Origin: Nitrobacteraceae bacterium AZCC 1564
GTDB lineage: Bacteria; Pseudomonadota; Alphaproteobacteria; Rhizobiales; Xanthobacteraceae
Direction: 5' to 3'
Length of the DNA: 64,000 bases
Assembly (NCBI GenBank): GCA_036924835.1
Contig: JBAGRR010000001.1
Coordinates: forward strand, 1,736,001 to 1,800,000
Shown: positions 1 through 9,267 of the stretch, piece after piece
Layout: each line of letters begins with the position of its first letter
Position numbering within the stretch: the stretch's first letter is position 1
Notes under the pieces: generated by a model
What the model was told of the DNA's origin: nothing
Database searches by the model: none
What the model saw: only the letters and a program-made list of their open reading frames with translations
Position numbers and translations under genes: made by a program

Positions 1-832
1 ATTCGGAGATCGGCTTGGTGACTTCCGGTACACCTTGTGTGCAATCGACATTGCGTGGCGCACGCACCTCATACGCCCAGCGCAATCCCGGCTGCCAGCC
101 CTTGTTCTTTAGCTGCTGGGCCGCCGAAGCCAGCGCATCCGGGATCGACGTCCAGATGTTGACGTGGCCGTCCCCATCGAAATCGACGCCATGCTTGTGG
201 AGCTCTGATGGGAGAAACTGTGTCAGCCCTGTCGCGCCCCCCCACGACACGCGTAGTTGCTTGCGCGTCACGTCGCCATTCTGGATCAGCTTCAAAGCCT
301 CGATGAATTCGCTGCGATATTGATCCTTGCGCCGCCCGACATAAGCCTGCGTCGCCAGCACGCGCAGTCCGTCGTATGGCAACGTATAGCGGCCATAGTC
401 GGTCTCGCGTCCCCAGATCGCCAAAATGATGGTGCCGGGAACGCCAAATCGCTGTTCGATCGCCTTAAGCGTCGCGGCGTGCTGCTGCATGAGCCGCTGA
501 CCTTCGGCCGCGAGGCGAGCGATGCTCCCTTCCTTCAGGTAATCAGCGGGCACTTGCACGAATTCCGCCTGAGCCGGCGCACCGGTTTCGGGGCGACCGG
601 GCAACAACAGGTCCGGTAACTTGTAATCCGGTTCAAGCCCGCGGGTCTGGGCGTCGAACGTTGCACGCGAGACACCGACCCGTTGTGCTTCAGGCCATAG
701 CGAAGCAATGAATTGTGTGAAACCCGCATCGGCTGCCATCGCTGCCTGAGATGCGATGAGAGCCAACAGCGTCGCGGTGCACGCAATCGTGCGCCACAGG
801 GTCTTCGTTGTCGATCGTAACGTTGACTGCAT
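1..832 (-). CDS. Lytic murein transglycosylase (MltB/SltB family), 3' part beyond window
   Basis: This periplasmic enzyme would cleave peptidoglycan glycan strands to 1,6-anhydro-muropeptides. About 277 codons are visible and the frame is open to the left edge, so the C-terminus is missing. A signal peptide is seen in residues 1-33 (hydrophobic core CTATLLALIASQ, then AAMAAD). The family-3 catalytic segment AIWGRETDYGRY carries the catalytic Glu, followed by ATQAYVGRRKDQYRSEF, SWGGATGLTQFLPSEL and the D-rich DFDGDGHVNIW typical of MltB-like proteins. The ATG (832-830) shares its A with the TGA of the upstream YqhA-like gene, so the two are probably translationally coupled. The family call is firm; the exact subgroup is not. 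Confidence 0.85.
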   Translation of the reverse strand, partial: MQSTLRSTTKTLWRTIACTATLLALIASQAAMAADAGFTQFIASLWPEAQRVGVSRATFDAQTRGLEPDYKLPDLLLPGRPETGAPAQAEFVQVPADYLKEGSIARLAAEGQRLMQQHAATLKAIEQRFGVPGTIILAIWGRETDYGRYTLPYDGLRVLATQAYVGRRKDQYRSEFIEALKLIQNGDVTRKQLRVSWGGATGLTQFLPSELHKHGVDFDGDGHVNIWTSIPDALASAAQQLKNKGWQPGLRWAYEVRAPRNVDCTQGVPEVTKPISE

Positions 833-1446
833 CAATGCCCGTGATGTGAATGTCCGTTATTTACCCGCTGTCCATCGTGCACGAAAACCGCCCCATTCGA
901 AATGCGGTCCACATAAGCGATGCCCATTGCCGACAATATAAAGACCACATGGATGATGGTCTGCCACATCACGCCGGTGTCGGTGTAATTGGTCGTGCGG
1001 CCAACGCCTCCGAGGTTGCCGGCCTCGATAAAGGTCCGCAGCAGATGGATCGAGGAGATGCCGATAATGGCCATCGCAAGCTTGATCTTGAGCACACTCG
1101 CGTTCACGTGGCTGAGCCATTCCGGCTCATCCGGATGTCCCCGCAGATTGAGCCGCGAGACGAAAGTCTCATAACCACCGACGATCACCATCACCAGAAG
1201 GTTCGAGATCATCACCACGTCGATCAAGCCGAGTACCACCAGCATGATTTGCTGCTCGGAGAAGTCGAATGAATGGGCGATGAGGTGCCAAAGCTCCTTC
1301 AAAAAGAGCACCACATAGACGCCCTGCGCGACGATCAATCCGACATAAAGCGGCAATTGCAGCCAGCGCGATCCAAAGATCAGCATCGGAATCGGGCGCA
1401 GCGTCTTGCCGTGTGGCGGCAAAGGCGTATCAGGCGTCAGGGTCAT
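832..1446 (-). CDS. YqhA/UPF0114 (TIGR00645) family inner-membrane protein
   Basis: A 204-residue integral membrane protein of unknown function. The family signature is clear: [14 protein letters not shown] near residue 25, then hydrophobic segments around 33-55, 69-95, 112-135 and 155-180. The tail is His-rich (NNGHSHHGH), which could bind metal, although that is inference. The ATG at 1446 has GGAG about 8 nt upstream. The stop overlaps the start of the transglycosylase gene by one base, suggesting a two-gene operon. A dyad lies just upstream at 1469-1508. Confidence 0.85.
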   Translation of the reverse strand: MTLTPDTPLPPHGKTLRPIPMLIFGSRWLQLPLYVGLIVAQGVYVVLFLKELWHLIAHSFDFSEQQIMLVVLGLIDVVMISNLLVMVIVGGYETFVSRLNLRGHPDEPEWLSHVNASVLKIKLAMAIIGISSIHLLRTFIEAGNLGGVGRTTNYTDTGVMWQTIIHVVFILSAMGIAYVDRISNGAVFVHDGQRVNNGHSHHGH

Positions 1447-1468
1447 TTAAGAAAAGCTCCGGCTGGAT

Positions 1469-1508
1469 AGAATCGAACTCCCCTCAATTGGGGAGCTTGT
1501 CCGATTCT
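1469..1508. repeat. Inverted repeat upstream of the yqhA-like gene
   Basis: AGAATCG (1469-1475) pairs with CGATTCT (1502-1508), and inside it CTCCCC pairs with GGGGAG around a short TCAATT loop. It lies 20-60 nt upstream of the ATG on the minus strand. It could be a 5' UTR hairpin or an operator, or a terminator-like structure without a T run. Nothing in the sequence decides among these. Confidence 0.4.
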
Positions 1509-1604
1509 GTCGAGCGGCGCTGCAGCGACGTTTAACCGCAGAACTTTTTTCCGATCCGACATCATGATGTCAGCTTCGCAAAGATCACCCCACAGAGTGC
1601 ACTT

Positions 1605-2375
1605 TCATCGGACTGCAACAAGGAAAAATCGCGGAAAACGCAGCAATATCTTGCCGTCTGCTTGCGGCAGATAGCTTGCCGCGATGCGCGCACCATAGGC
1701 TTCAAGGAACTCCCTGCGCTCCGGGAAATCGAGTGGATCGAGAAACGGACGAAGTCCCGTTCCTTTCACCCATTCAACGATGGCCTGCGCATCGTCGAGT
1801 ACGTGATTGTAGATCGTGTGCCAGATGTCGATGTTCCGGCACAGAGGCCTGAGCGCATCGTAGTATGCACCAGGCTTCGGCAACACATCCCGCGCCTCCG
1901 CCGCATTGGCAAGCTGCTTGCGGAACGGCTCAAGCCGGGCCACCTCGCGCATAAGAACGTGCGATGGTTCGTCGAGATTGTCCGGCATCTGCACGGCGAG
2001 CACGCCACCTTCCGGCAACTTGGCCACGAGGCGCTTGAGTTGCGTGAGATGATCCGGAACCCACTGAAAGATCGCGTTCGCGAACAGCACATCGGTGCCT
2101 GCTTGGGGAGCCCAGTGCGATATATTGGCTTCGATGAACTGATGCTGCGGGAGACGTTCACGCGCCTGCCGCAGCATGTCCGCAGATGTATCGATGCCGG
2201 TAATGCGGGCATCCGGCCAACGTTCAGAGAGCAAGGCAGTCGAGTTTCCGGGCCCACATCCGATATCAACGACCTGGCGTGCCCGTTGCAGCGGGACTTG
2301 TGCTAGCAAATCGCGTGCCGCCCGGGTGCGCTGATCCTCGAATTTAAGGTACTGCTCCGCACTCCAGTCGGCCAT
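1605..2375 (-). CDS. tam: Trans-aconitate 2-methyltransferase
   Basis: Cytosolic SAM-dependent enzyme that methylates trans-aconitate, a spontaneous by-product that inhibits aconitase. 256 residues, the usual family length. It begins [20 protein letters not shown], the characteristic Tam N-terminus, followed by the class I SAM-binding motif [15 protein letters not shown] at about residues 36-50 and [13 protein letters not shown] (acidic residue for SAM ribose). Residues 95-110 ([14 protein letters not shown]) are also typical. It stands alone on the minus strand; about 190 bp separate it from ettA. Confidence 0.92.
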   Translation of the reverse strand: MADWSAEQYLKFEDQRTRAARDLLAQVPLQRARQVVDIGCGPGNSTALLSERWPDARITGIDTSADMLRQARERLPQHQFIEANISHWAPQAGTDVLFANAIFQWVPDHLTQLKRLVAKLPEGGVLAVQMPDNLDEPSHVLMREVARLEPFRKQLANAAEARDVLPKPGAYYDALRPLCRNIDIWHTIYNHVLDDAQAIVEWVKGTGLRPFLDPLDFPERREFLEAYGARIAASYLPQADGKILLRFPRFFLVAVR

Positions 2376-2562
2376 CCGTACGCTCCTTGCTTACGCTCGC
2401 CCCTTTTTACGTCAGGCGGCAAACAATGGCCAGATTACGGATGTGATGCGAAGGCATGTTAACAGGGCCCCGTCTGCGCCTCCTGCTCAAAGCGGATGCA
2501 CGGCCCAGCCTTCGTCGGGAATGCCTGCTCGGTGGGCAATTGCGCACTGTTCAGCGGCTCGT

Positions 2563-4212
2563 TCATCGCGTGAGCTTCTTGTACTTCACACGATGCGGAA
2601 TGGCCGCATCCTGTCCGAGACGGCGCAGCTTGTCCTTCTCGTAATCCTGGAAGTTGCCCTCGAACCATTCGACGTGGCTATCGCCCTCGAAGGAGAGGAT
2701 GTGGGTCGCGATGCGGTCAAGGAACCAGCGATCGTGGCTGATGATAACGGCGCAGCCGGCGAAATCTTCCAGCGCCTCTTCGAGCGCACGCAGCGTATCC
2801 ACGTCGAGATCGTTGGTCGGTTCGTCGAGCAGCAGCACGTTGGCGCCGGACCTCAGCATCTTGGCAAGATGCACGCGGTTACGCTCACCACCCGACAACG
2901 CGCCAACCTTCTTCTGCTGATCGGCACCCTTGAAGTTGAACGCCGAGCAGTAGCCGCGGGAATTCACTTCCTTCTTGCCGAGCAGGATCAGGTCGTTGCC
3001 GCCGGAAATTTCTTCCCACACCGTCTTCTTGCCGTCGAGCGCATCACGCGACTGATCGACGTAACCAAGCTGCACCGTCTCTCCAATGGTGATGGTGCCC
3101 GAATCCGGCTTTTCCTGCCCCGTGATCATCTTGAACAGCGTGGTCTTGCCGGCGCCGTTGGCGCCGATCACGCCGACGATGCCGCCCGGAGGCAACTTGA
3201 AAGTCAGGTTGTCGATCAGCAACCGATCACCAAAGCCTTTGCTGAGGCCTTCGAAGTCCACAACATTGGTGCCGAGGCGCTCGGCAACCGGAATGATGAT
3301 CTGCGCGGTCTGCGTCTGCTTCTCGCTGGCCTTCTTGAGCAGTTCTTCATAGCGCTGATACCGCGCCTTGGACTTCGCCTGACGCGCCTTGGGCGATGCT
3401 GCGATCCACTCCTGTTCGCGCGCCAGTGTCTTCTGGTGTGCTGCGTCTTCGCGGCCTTCCTGCTCGAGGCGCTTTTGCTTCTGGACAAGCCATGAGGAGT
3501 AGTTGCCCTCGTAAGGAATGCCGCGGCCGCGATCGAGTTCGAGAATCCAACCCGTGACGTTGTCGAGAAAGTAGCGGTCGTGGGTGACGATCAGGATCGC
3601 GCCAGGATAGTTGCGCAGATGACCTTCGAGCCAAGACACGGATTCGGCATCGAGGTGGTTGGTCGGTTCGTCGAGCAGCAAAAGGTCTGGCTGATCGAGC
3701 AGCAGGCGGCACAGCGCTACGCGGCGGCGCTCACCGCCCGAAAGCTTGGTGACATCAGCGTCGTCCGGCGGACAGCGCAACGCATCCATCGCCTGATCGA
3801 CCTTGCTGTCGAGATCCCACAGCCCCTGAGCCTCGATCTCATCCTGCAGCTTGGTCATCTCGTCGGCGGTTTCGTCGGAATAATTCACCGCGAGTTCGTT
3901 GTAGCGGTCAAGAATCGCCTTTTGCTTGGCGACGCCTTCCATGACGTTTTCCCGCACGGTCTTGGTCGCATCGAGTTGCGGCTCCTGTTCGAGGTAGCCG
4001 ACGCGCGCGCCCTCGGCCACCCAGGCTTCACCGGTATATTCTTTGTCGATGCCCGCCATGATCTTGAGCAGCGTCGACTTACCTGCGCCGTTGACACCGA
4101 GCACGCCGATCTTGGCGTCCGGATAGAAGGAGAGGTGGACGTTATCGAGCACTTTGCGGGTGGGATAGGCCTTCGTCAGGCCCTGCATGAAGTAGACGAA
4201 CTGGCGAGCCAT
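2563..4212 (-). CDS. ettA: Energy-dependent translational throttle protein EttA (ABC-F ATPase)
   Basis: Soluble ribosome-associated ABC-F protein that gates early elongation in response to the ATP/ADP ratio. 549 residues from the ATG at 4212 ([12 protein letters not shown]), the conserved start; an in-frame upstream extension does not resemble the family. Two ABC domains: Walker [10 protein letters not shown] and GANGAGKTT, signatures [11 protein letters not shown] and [11 protein letters not shown], Walker [13 protein letters not shown] and [11 protein letters not shown]. The linker between domains ([16 protein letters not shown]...) is the PtIM helix pair. No transmembrane segments. The EttA-type Arm and PtIM lengths distinguish it from Uup. 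Confidence 0.95.
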   Translation of the reverse strand: MARQFVYFMQGLTKAYPTRKVLDNVHLSFYPDAKIGVLGVNGAGKSTLLKIMAGIDKEYTGEAWVAEGARVGYLEQEPQLDATKTVRENVMEGVAKQKAILDRYNELAVNYSDETADEMTKLQDEIEAQGLWDLDSKVDQAMDALRCPPDDADVTKLSGGERRRVALCRLLLDQPDLLLLDEPTNHLDAESVSWLEGHLRNYPGAILIVTHDRYFLDNVTGWILELDRGRGIPYEGNYSSWLVQKQKRLEQEGREDAAHQKTLAREQEWIAASPKARQAKSKARYQRYEELLKKASEKQTQTAQIIIPVAERLGTNVVDFEGLSKGFGDRLLIDNLTFKLPPGGIVGVIGANGAGKTTLFKMITGQEKPDSGTITIGETVQLGYVDQSRDALDGKKTVWEEISGGNDLILLGKKEVNSRGYCSAFNFKGADQQKKVGALSGGERNRVHLAKMLRSGANVLLLDEPTNDLDVDTLRALEEALEDFAGCAVIISHDRWFLDRIATHILSFEGDSHVEWFEGNFQDYEKDKLRRLGQDAAIPHRVKYKKLTR

Positions 4213-4449
4213 CGTGATCCTTGAGACGGTAATGCGAGGGAGTTTTGCTGCCCCTGATGTAGCGGCGGGAACAGCAAAGGGCAACCTTTGGTAGGATTTT
4301 GGAAAGGTTGTCGCCGAGGATTTCCCGCGTAGCCAGCGCAGAGAACCGCTTTTTAATGACCGTTCCGTAATAATTCAGGCGTGAACCCGCAGCGTTCGCG
4401 CAGCGACAGATATTGCAACGTTGGCATCAGAAGATCGCCGAGACTTGCC

Positions 4450-4653
4450 ATGACGGCACACAGCACATCGGCCGCAAAAAGCCCGGCGGTAATACCCGCA
4501 CAGCCCGCCACGACGGGCGCATTGGCCGCGATTGCACATTTCTGGCGCGAGTTCCTGCGGACGGCGTTCAACCCGTATCAGCCCGAACAGCACTACATGC
4601 GCGGTCCCGGACCGGCTTGGCGCGCGAAGCACAAAGCGAACGTCAATCCCTGA
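4450..4653 (+). CDS. Small hypothetical protein
   Basis: 67 codons from ATG 4450 (MTAHSTSAAK) to 4653. The C-terminal half (HFWREFLRTAFNPYQPEQHY) has protein-like composition, and a weak GAG lies about 7 nt upstream of the ATG. I do not recognise a domain, and no signal peptide or membrane helix is visible. The opposite strand carries a competing 72-codon frame (4353-4571) that I consider less likely. It sits in the 550-bp gap between ettA and the dehydrogenase gene. Confidence 0.4.
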   Translation: MTAHSTSAAKSPAVIPAQPATTGALAAIAHFWREFLRTAFNPYQPEQHYMRGPGPAWRAKHKANVNP

Positions 4654-4764
4654 TTGTTATGTGATGGTCACGCATCTGCCGTGCTTGCGCGGAGAGCAAT
4701 AGCGCGCGACGATAGCTGCATGCTTGGGCAGCTCTCCCAGCAGGATTTGTGAATTTGAGGACGC

Positions 4765-5721
4765 ATGAAACACCGTTGCGCGATTCTTGACGATTATCAG
4801 AACGTTGCATTGAAGCTGGCCGACTGGTCGCCGCTCAACGACAAGATCGATATCACCGTATTCGATAGGCCGTTCGCCTCACCCGACGAGGCCATCGGCG
4901 CATTGAAGGACTTCCACATCGTCTGCGCGATGCGTGAACGTACTAGTTTCAGAGGCGACGTTCTGAATGCGCTGCCGAACCTCAAGCTGCTTGTGACGTC
5001 CGGCATGCGCAATGCCGCCTTCGATATGGCGACGGCCAAAGAACGCGGCATCGTGGTCTGCGGCACGGGGACCACCGGCAATTCCACCGCCGGGCTGGCC
5101 ATCGGCCTGATGCTGGATCTGACGCGCAAGATCGGCTTTGAGAACGCCCGCATGCATGCGGGCGAGCCGTGGCAGGTCACCATTGGCGAAGACGTTGAAG
5201 GCCGCACGCTCGGCATCGTCGGCCTCGGCAAGCTCGGCACCAAGGTCGCGACCATCGCCAAGGCGCTCGGAATGAACGTTGTGGCCTGGAGCACCAACCT
5301 CACGCCGGAGGCCTGCGCGGCTGCGGGCGTCACCTATGCCACCAAGGAAGAATTGTTCGCCAAAGCCGATGTCATCAGCATCCATGTGATCCTGAGCAAG
5401 CGCTCGCGCGGACTGATCACGGCTGACGACCTCGCCCGGATGAAACCAACGGCGTATCTGATCAACACCGCGCGCGGGCCGATTGTCGATGAAGATGCGT
5501 TGCTCCAAACACTGCAAAACAAGAAGATCGCAGGCGCAGGGCTAGACACGTTTTCGCAGGAGCCGCTGCCGGTGGATCATCCACTACGCAAGCTGGATAA
5601 CGTAATACTGACCCCTCACCTCGGCTACGTGACCGAAGAGAACTATCGCCACTATTATCGGGACATGGTCGAAGACATCACTGCATGGCTCAAAGGCGAA
5701 CCTGTACGGGTGATGAGCTGA
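4765..5721 (+). CDS. D-2-hydroxyacid dehydrogenase family protein
   Basis: 318-residue NAD(P)-dependent oxidoreductase for 2-oxo/2-hydroxy acids. The nucleotide-binding fold begins at GIVGLGKLGTKVA (about residues 152-165). Catalytic residues of the family are visible: Arg in NTARGPIVDE, Glu in SQEPLPVDHP and His in LTPHLGYVTEE. The substrate cannot be read from sequence; the N-terminal IL DDYQN start and overall length resemble phosphoglycerate-dehydrogenase-like proteins common in rhizobiales. It is monocistronic and followed by a strong hairpin terminator. Confidence 0.85.
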   Translation: MKHRCAILDDYQNVALKLADWSPLNDKIDITVFDRPFASPDEAIGALKDFHIVCAMRERTSFRGDVLNALPNLKLLVTSGMRNAAFDMATAKERGIVVCGTGTTGNSTAGLAIGLMLDLTRKIGFENARMHAGEPWQVTIGEDVEGRTLGIVGLGKLGTKVATIAKALGMNVVAWSTNLTPEACAAAGVTYATKEELFAKADVISIHVILSKRSRGLITADDLARMKPTAYLINTARGPIVDEDALLQTLQNKKIAGAGLDTFSQEPLPVDHPLRKLDNVILTPHLGYVTEENYRHYYRDMVEDITAWLKGEPVRVMS

Positions 5722-5751
5722 CCGCCGATAGAATGGTCGAATTAAAAGCAT

Positions 5752-5776
5752 AATGGCCGGGCAAGCCCGGCCATTT
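5752..5776. terminator. Bidirectional rho-independent terminator
   Basis: A perfect stem ATGGCCGGG/CCCGGCCAT with a 4-nt CAAG loop, flanked by A-rich sequence on the left and TTTT on the right. It lies between the convergent dehydrogenase (ends 5721) and L,D-transpeptidase (ends 5798), and can stop transcription from both. Confidence 0.85.
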
Positions 5777-5797
5777 TCATATTCAGTCGAGAAACGT

Positions 5798-6985
5798 TTA
5801 GCGCACGGTGACCGGCGCAGGCAGCGGCGGCACAACGGTGGGTCCCTGGTTAGGAACCCCAATCGGCGCACGGCCAACTGAACCCTCGGCGTTCGCCATT
5901 GGCGACTGGCCAACCGGAGCAGGCCGCGCTGAAGCCGTCACTTCCGGCGGCTTGCCGCCGGGAAGCACCACGACGCGCGTTCCCACTTTCACGCGGTCGA
6001 ACAGGTCGGTGACGTCTTCGTTGAGCATGCCGATACAGCCCGACGAAACGAACTTGCCGATGGTCGACGGCTGGTTGGTGCCGTGGATACGGTAGACCGT
6101 GTTGCCAAGATACATGGCGCGCGCACCGAGCGGATTACCGTCGCCGCCGGCCATGAAGCGCGGCAGATAAGGCTGGCGCTCGATCATCTCTGGCGGCGGA
6201 TGCCAATCCGGCCACTCCGCCTTGCGAGTGATCTTCTGCACACCAGTCCAGGTGAAACCGTCACGGCCGACGCGGACACCGTAGCGGATGGCACGGCCGC
6301 CACCCAGCACGTAATAGAGCTGCGTGTTCGGCGTATCGACGATAATCGTTCCCGGCGGCTCCTTGGTCTGGAACGCGACCTCCTGACGGCGCAGACGCGG
6401 CTCGAGCTCCTGGCGCGGACCCGTCTCAGGCTGCTCCTCAGGCGGCAGCGCGGAGAGCGTCATTGGCCGACCATCGCCACCCTGCGGCGGCACAGCGGCC
6501 GAACGGCCATCAATCGCACCCGGCGGACGCAAGCTGCGGTCCTGATCGTTGTAGTTGCTGCCCTGAGGCGCGCGCTCTTCCATATAGATTGGAGCTGGCC
6601 CGCGATCCGAATAGGTCTGCTGCGGTGGCGCCATGGGGCGGCCATAGCGCGGATCATCCGGCGACATCACCGGGCCGAGCGCCATATTGTCTTGTGGTGG
6701 AAGCGAGCGCTGCTGATAGGTCTGCTGCGGAGGGCCCGATTGCTGATAGCCCGGCGGCGAAAGCGCCATGGAACCCTGGCCTCGCGCATCATCGTCATCG
6801 AGGCGGTCAAAGTCCGGCGCACCGCGGTTGTCCGCATCGGAAAGCCCGTAAGGCGCCGGCCGAACTGGCTCGGAATAGCCCGGAGGCGGCGGATAAGACT
6901 GCGCCACGGCCACATGTGACCCCGCGACTCCGGCCGCAAAAGCCACCAGAATCGCCGCAGAAACCGTTGAAAGGCGATTGAACAT
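5798..6985 (-). CDS. L,D-transpeptidase (YkuD/ErfK family), secreted
   Basis: About 395-residue exported enzyme that forms 3-3 peptidoglycan cross-links or attaches proteins to murein. Signal peptide: residues 1-30 with core SAAILVAFAAGVAG and AVAQS cleavage. A long Pro/Gln/Gly-rich linker (about 30-200) is low complexity and probably spans the periplasm. The YkuD domain follows (GTIIVDTPNTQLYYVLGGGRA) with the active-site signature HGTNQPSTIG...SSGCIGM containing catalytic His and Cys. ATG 6985 is preferred over 6988 because AAGGGG is then 4 nt rather than 1 nt away. Confidence 0.92.
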   Translation of the reverse strand: MFNRLSTVSAAILVAFAAGVAGSHVAVAQSYPPPPGYSEPVRPAPYGLSDADNRGAPDFDRLDDDDARGQGSMALSPPGYQQSGPPQQTYQQRSLPPQDNMALGPVMSPDDPRYGRPMAPPQQTYSDRGPAPIYMEERAPQGSNYNDQDRSLRPPGAIDGRSAAVPPQGGDGRPMTLSALPPEEQPETGPRQELEPRLRRQEVAFQTKEPPGTIIVDTPNTQLYYVLGGGRAIRYGVRVGRDGFTWTGVQKITRKAEWPDWHPPPEMIERQPYLPRFMAGGDGNPLGARAMYLGNTVYRIHGTNQPSTIGKFVSSGCIGMLNEDVTDLFDRVKVGTRVVVLPGGKPPEVTASARPAPVGQSPMANAEGSVGRAPIGVPNQGPTVVPPLPAPVTVR

Positions 6986-7332
6986 CATGCCCCTTTTTTA
7001 GTGCTAACCCGCCACCGCATCGTTAACGCCAGATCACCCACGATAGCGGCGCATTCAAGACATTTCTGCAAAAAACACCTTGGGAACACTGACTTTTTGG
7101 CGAGTTTCCGCGAGCCGTGACAAATCTGCCGCCTAGCGAAGCATCTGATACGGCAAAGTTTTCAGGAACACGCGCTCACGATTGCGCTATTCTTGGGCCT
7201 GCTCCGATTCGTGGCACGCGATTCTGTGCGGGTGGAGCTTTTGTGTCGCGTCAAAAGAGTTCGCGTTTGTAAGCGTCCGTTATGGCCCGGTGGCCTCGGC
7301 TGATTCGCTCAGCCTAGGCAGGACACGAAGAC
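6986..7332. other. Divergent intergenic region, no gene seen
   Basis: 347 bp between the divergently transcribed L,D-transpeptidase and the membrane-anchored protein at 7333. No convincing frame was seen. A small hairpin GGCTGA-TTCGC-TCAGCC (7298-7314) lies just before the start at 7333. Promoters for both genes must be here but no clear consensus box was recognised. Confidence 0.5.
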
Positions 7333-8301
7333 ATGCTCCCCGGAATTCGATTTATCTTCGTTACGGTCATCCTGTCGGCTTCCGTTCTGATCTTCGGCCT
7401 TGGCGCCGCGGCGCTGCTGCGCGTGTCTCACGAAGAATTTGCCACTCCGTCTTCGTGGCGCGTGGCCCAGCCCCAGTTCCCTCCCACCCCCGTCGAGACG
7501 AATACGCCAACCCTGGCAATGCTGCGCGTTGAGACCCCGGAGGTGGCCAAAGAGGATCTGGCTGGCGAAAGTCCAAACCCGACGCCGGCTCCTTCCTCCG
7601 ACGCAAATCTGAATACGCCAGATGCCCTCAATAAGCTGAGCGTGACCGCAGAAGCACCGCCGCAGCCTGAGGCCCCAGAAGGTTCCACAGACAAGAGCCT
7701 GGAGGTCGGTGGCCAACCTGCTCCGGTTCCTGCTGATTCACCTGCCCCCGCCCCAAGTGCGATCGCAGTGGCCCCAACGCCGGCAATCGAAAAACAAGCG
7801 AGTGGGCCTACGGAGGGAGCTGCCTGCGACCCAAGGAATTCCGAGGCCGAGCCCCCTGAAGCCCAAGCAGATCAGACAGCAACTGCTGGAGCTAAGCCTC
7901 ACAAGGCTGAGCCAGCAGACATCAAGGTTGCCGACGCCAAGGCACCTGAAATCGAAACATCCGAGAGCAAGGTACTTCAAACCAGCAAGACGTCAGAAGC
8001 CGAGACGCCCGAACATAGTGTTACTGTCGTAAAGACCGCTGCGGTTAAAGGTCAGGACGTCACCCCCCGGACGGCCAAGATACATGCAGCCACGCCGTCA
8101 AAACCGGCAGCGAAGAAACCCACCCGATCCGGCCTCTATGCCGTGGCCCGTCGGCGGGCCGCAGCTCGCGCCCGCGCGATTGCTCGCGCGCGGGCGGCGC
8201 AGCTGGCTCAGCAGAGACTAGCTGCGACAGATCCTTTGGCTGCGCTCTTTGGCATTCCGACACAACCCGCTCAGGTCATGCAGACAACACCGCATCAGTA
8301 A
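7333..8301 (+). CDS. Membrane-anchored Pro/Ala-rich hypothetical protein
   Basis: 322 residues. An N-terminal hydrophobic segment (FIFVTVILSASVLIFGLGAAALL, about residues 7-29) looks like an uncleaved anchor. The rest is low-complexity (P, A, E, K, T rich, about residues 40-270), then an Arg/Ala helix (ARRRAAARARAIARARAAQL) and a hydrophobic tail. The layout resembles a periplasm-spanning stalk such as TonB-like or cell-envelope tethers, but no TonB C-terminal motif is present. Function unknown. Its TAA is one base from the convergent sseA stop. Confidence 0.75.
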   Translation: MLPGIRFIFVTVILSASVLIFGLGAAALLRVSHEEFATPSSWRVAQPQFPPTPVETNTPTLAMLRVETPEVAKEDLAGESPNPTPAPSSDANLNTPDALNKLSVTAEAPPQPEAPEGSTDKSLEVGGQPAPVPADSPAPAPSAIAVAPTPAIEKQASGPTEGAACDPRNSEAEPPEAQADQTATAGAKPHKAEPADIKVADAKAPEIETSESKVLQTSKTSEAETPEHSVTVVKTAAVKGQDVTPRTAKIHAATPSKPAAKKPTRSGLYAVARRRAAARARAIARARAAQLAQQRLAATDPLAALFGIPTQPAQVMQTTPHQ

Positions 8302-8302
8302 G

Positions 8303-9151
8303 TTAGGCTGGTCCCGTGGCCACCACCGGTCCGTCCGGCAAACCCCACTCTGCCCAGGATCCATCATAAAGTGCGGTGTCGATCCGCAATCGCGCCAGCG
8401 CCAGCGAGATCGTCCCCGCCGTCACGCCGGAGCCGCATGATGTCACAATCGGCTTTTGCAGATCGACCTTTGCCCCACTGAAAATAGCTTTCAGCTGCTC
8501 CGGTGATTTCATGGTCGCATCGGGATTGATCAAGTCCGTGAACGGCACATTGAGACTGCCCGGAATATGGCCTGAGCGACGCCCCGGCCAAGGCTCCGCC
8601 GCCGTCCCTTCGAAGCGCTCTTTCGCGCGCGCATCAACGACCTGCTCCATTGAGGTGCTGATATTCGCCAGCATCTGTGCGCGCGAACGGACGCGATTCT
8701 CATTCAGATGAGAATGGTAGGCGGCCAGATGTGGCGTGACTGGCTCCGCATCAACGGCGTAACCATCAGCGATCCATTTCTTCAAGCCACCATCCAGCAC
8801 TTTGACGCGCTGATGATCGAACACGCGGAACATCCACCATGCGCGCGGTGCGCCCATGTAGTCGCCGCGATCGTAAATCACGACGAGATGATCGTTCTCG
8901 ATGCCAAGCGCGCCAACGTCGCGCGCAAACTGCAAGGGCGACGGCAACATATGCGGCAGAGAGCTACCCTGATCCGCGATGGCATCGACATCGAAAAACA
9001 CCGCGCCATGGATGTGCCGCTGCGCGTATTCCTCCGCCGCGGTCGGTGGCCGCATCGCCGGCATGCGATATGAGGCGTCGAGTAGACGGAGATCCGCATT
9101 ACCGAGATGGTCGTGAAGCCACGCGGTGCTAACGAGAGGATCGTCAATCAT
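8303..9151 (-). CDS. sseA: 3-mercaptopyruvate/thiosulfate sulfurtransferase (two-domain rhodanese)
   Basis: 282-residue cytosolic sulfurtransferase that moves sulfane sulfur from 3-mercaptopyruvate or thiosulfate to a thiophilic acceptor. Two rhodanese domains: the N-terminal one is inactive (residues 1-135, with DRGDYMGAPRAWW), the C-terminal one has the active loop CGSGVTA with Cys239. The SseA-type CGSGVTA loop favours mercaptopyruvate. The ATG at 9151 is directly preceded (3 bp) by palindrome A, whose arm end GGGACACTAG supplies the only Shine-Dalgarno-like sequence. A second rhodanese gene lies on the other side of the repeats. Confidence 0.92.
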   Translation of the reverse strand: MIDDPLVSTAWLHDHLGNADLRLLDASYRMPAMRPPTAAEEYAQRHIHGAVFFDVDAIADQGSSLPHMLPSPLQFARDVGALGIENDHLVVIYDRGDYMGAPRAWWMFRVFDHQRVKVLDGGLKKWIADGYAVDAEPVTPHLAAYHSHLNENRVRSRAQMLANISTSMEQVVDARAKERFEGTAAEPWPGRRSGHIPGSLNVPFTDLINPDATMKSPEQLKAIFSGAKVDLQKPIVTSCGSGVTAGTISLALARLRIDTALYDGSWAEWGLPDGPVVATGPA

Positions 9152-9154
9152 GGC

Positions 9155-9230
9155 CTAGTGTCCCGAATCCAAAGTTCGCCTCATCGTGTAGTGTCCCCCG
9201 TAGCGAACTTTGGATTCGAGAGGACACTAG
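9155..9230. repeat. Palindrome A (type 1)
   Basis: Left arm CTAGTGTCCCGAATCC then AAAGTTCGC; right arm GCGAACTTTGGATTCG then AGAGGACACTAG. The right arm has 3 extra bases (TCT when read from the outside) that would bulge. Loop about 23 nt starting TCATCGTG. Its outer edge lies 3 bp from the sseA start codon. The final CTAG is shared with element B. Confidence 0.9.
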
Positions 9231-9255
9231 TGTGGCGGTTCAGAAGCCACACTAG
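9227..9255. repeat. Palindrome B, deleted mini-copy (type 2)
   Basis: CTAGTGTGGC and GCCACACTAG flank GGTTCAGAA. It looks like a type 2 element that lost most of its inner arms and loop. Its first CTAG is the last CTAG of element A, as expected if one element had targeted the end of another. Confidence 0.75.
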
Positions 9256-9267
9256 CTCACTAACTGC

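Noticed and set aside
1455-1493. Sequence resembling a tRNA T-arm and acceptor end on the minus strand (GGGGAGTTCGATTCTATCC)
   Set aside because: No anticodon or D arm can be drawn around it, and the bases fit better in the local inverted repeat 1469-1508.
2443-3495. 350-codon open frame antisense to ettA
   Set aside because: EttA on the minus strand is unmistakable; the plus-strand frame has no family features.
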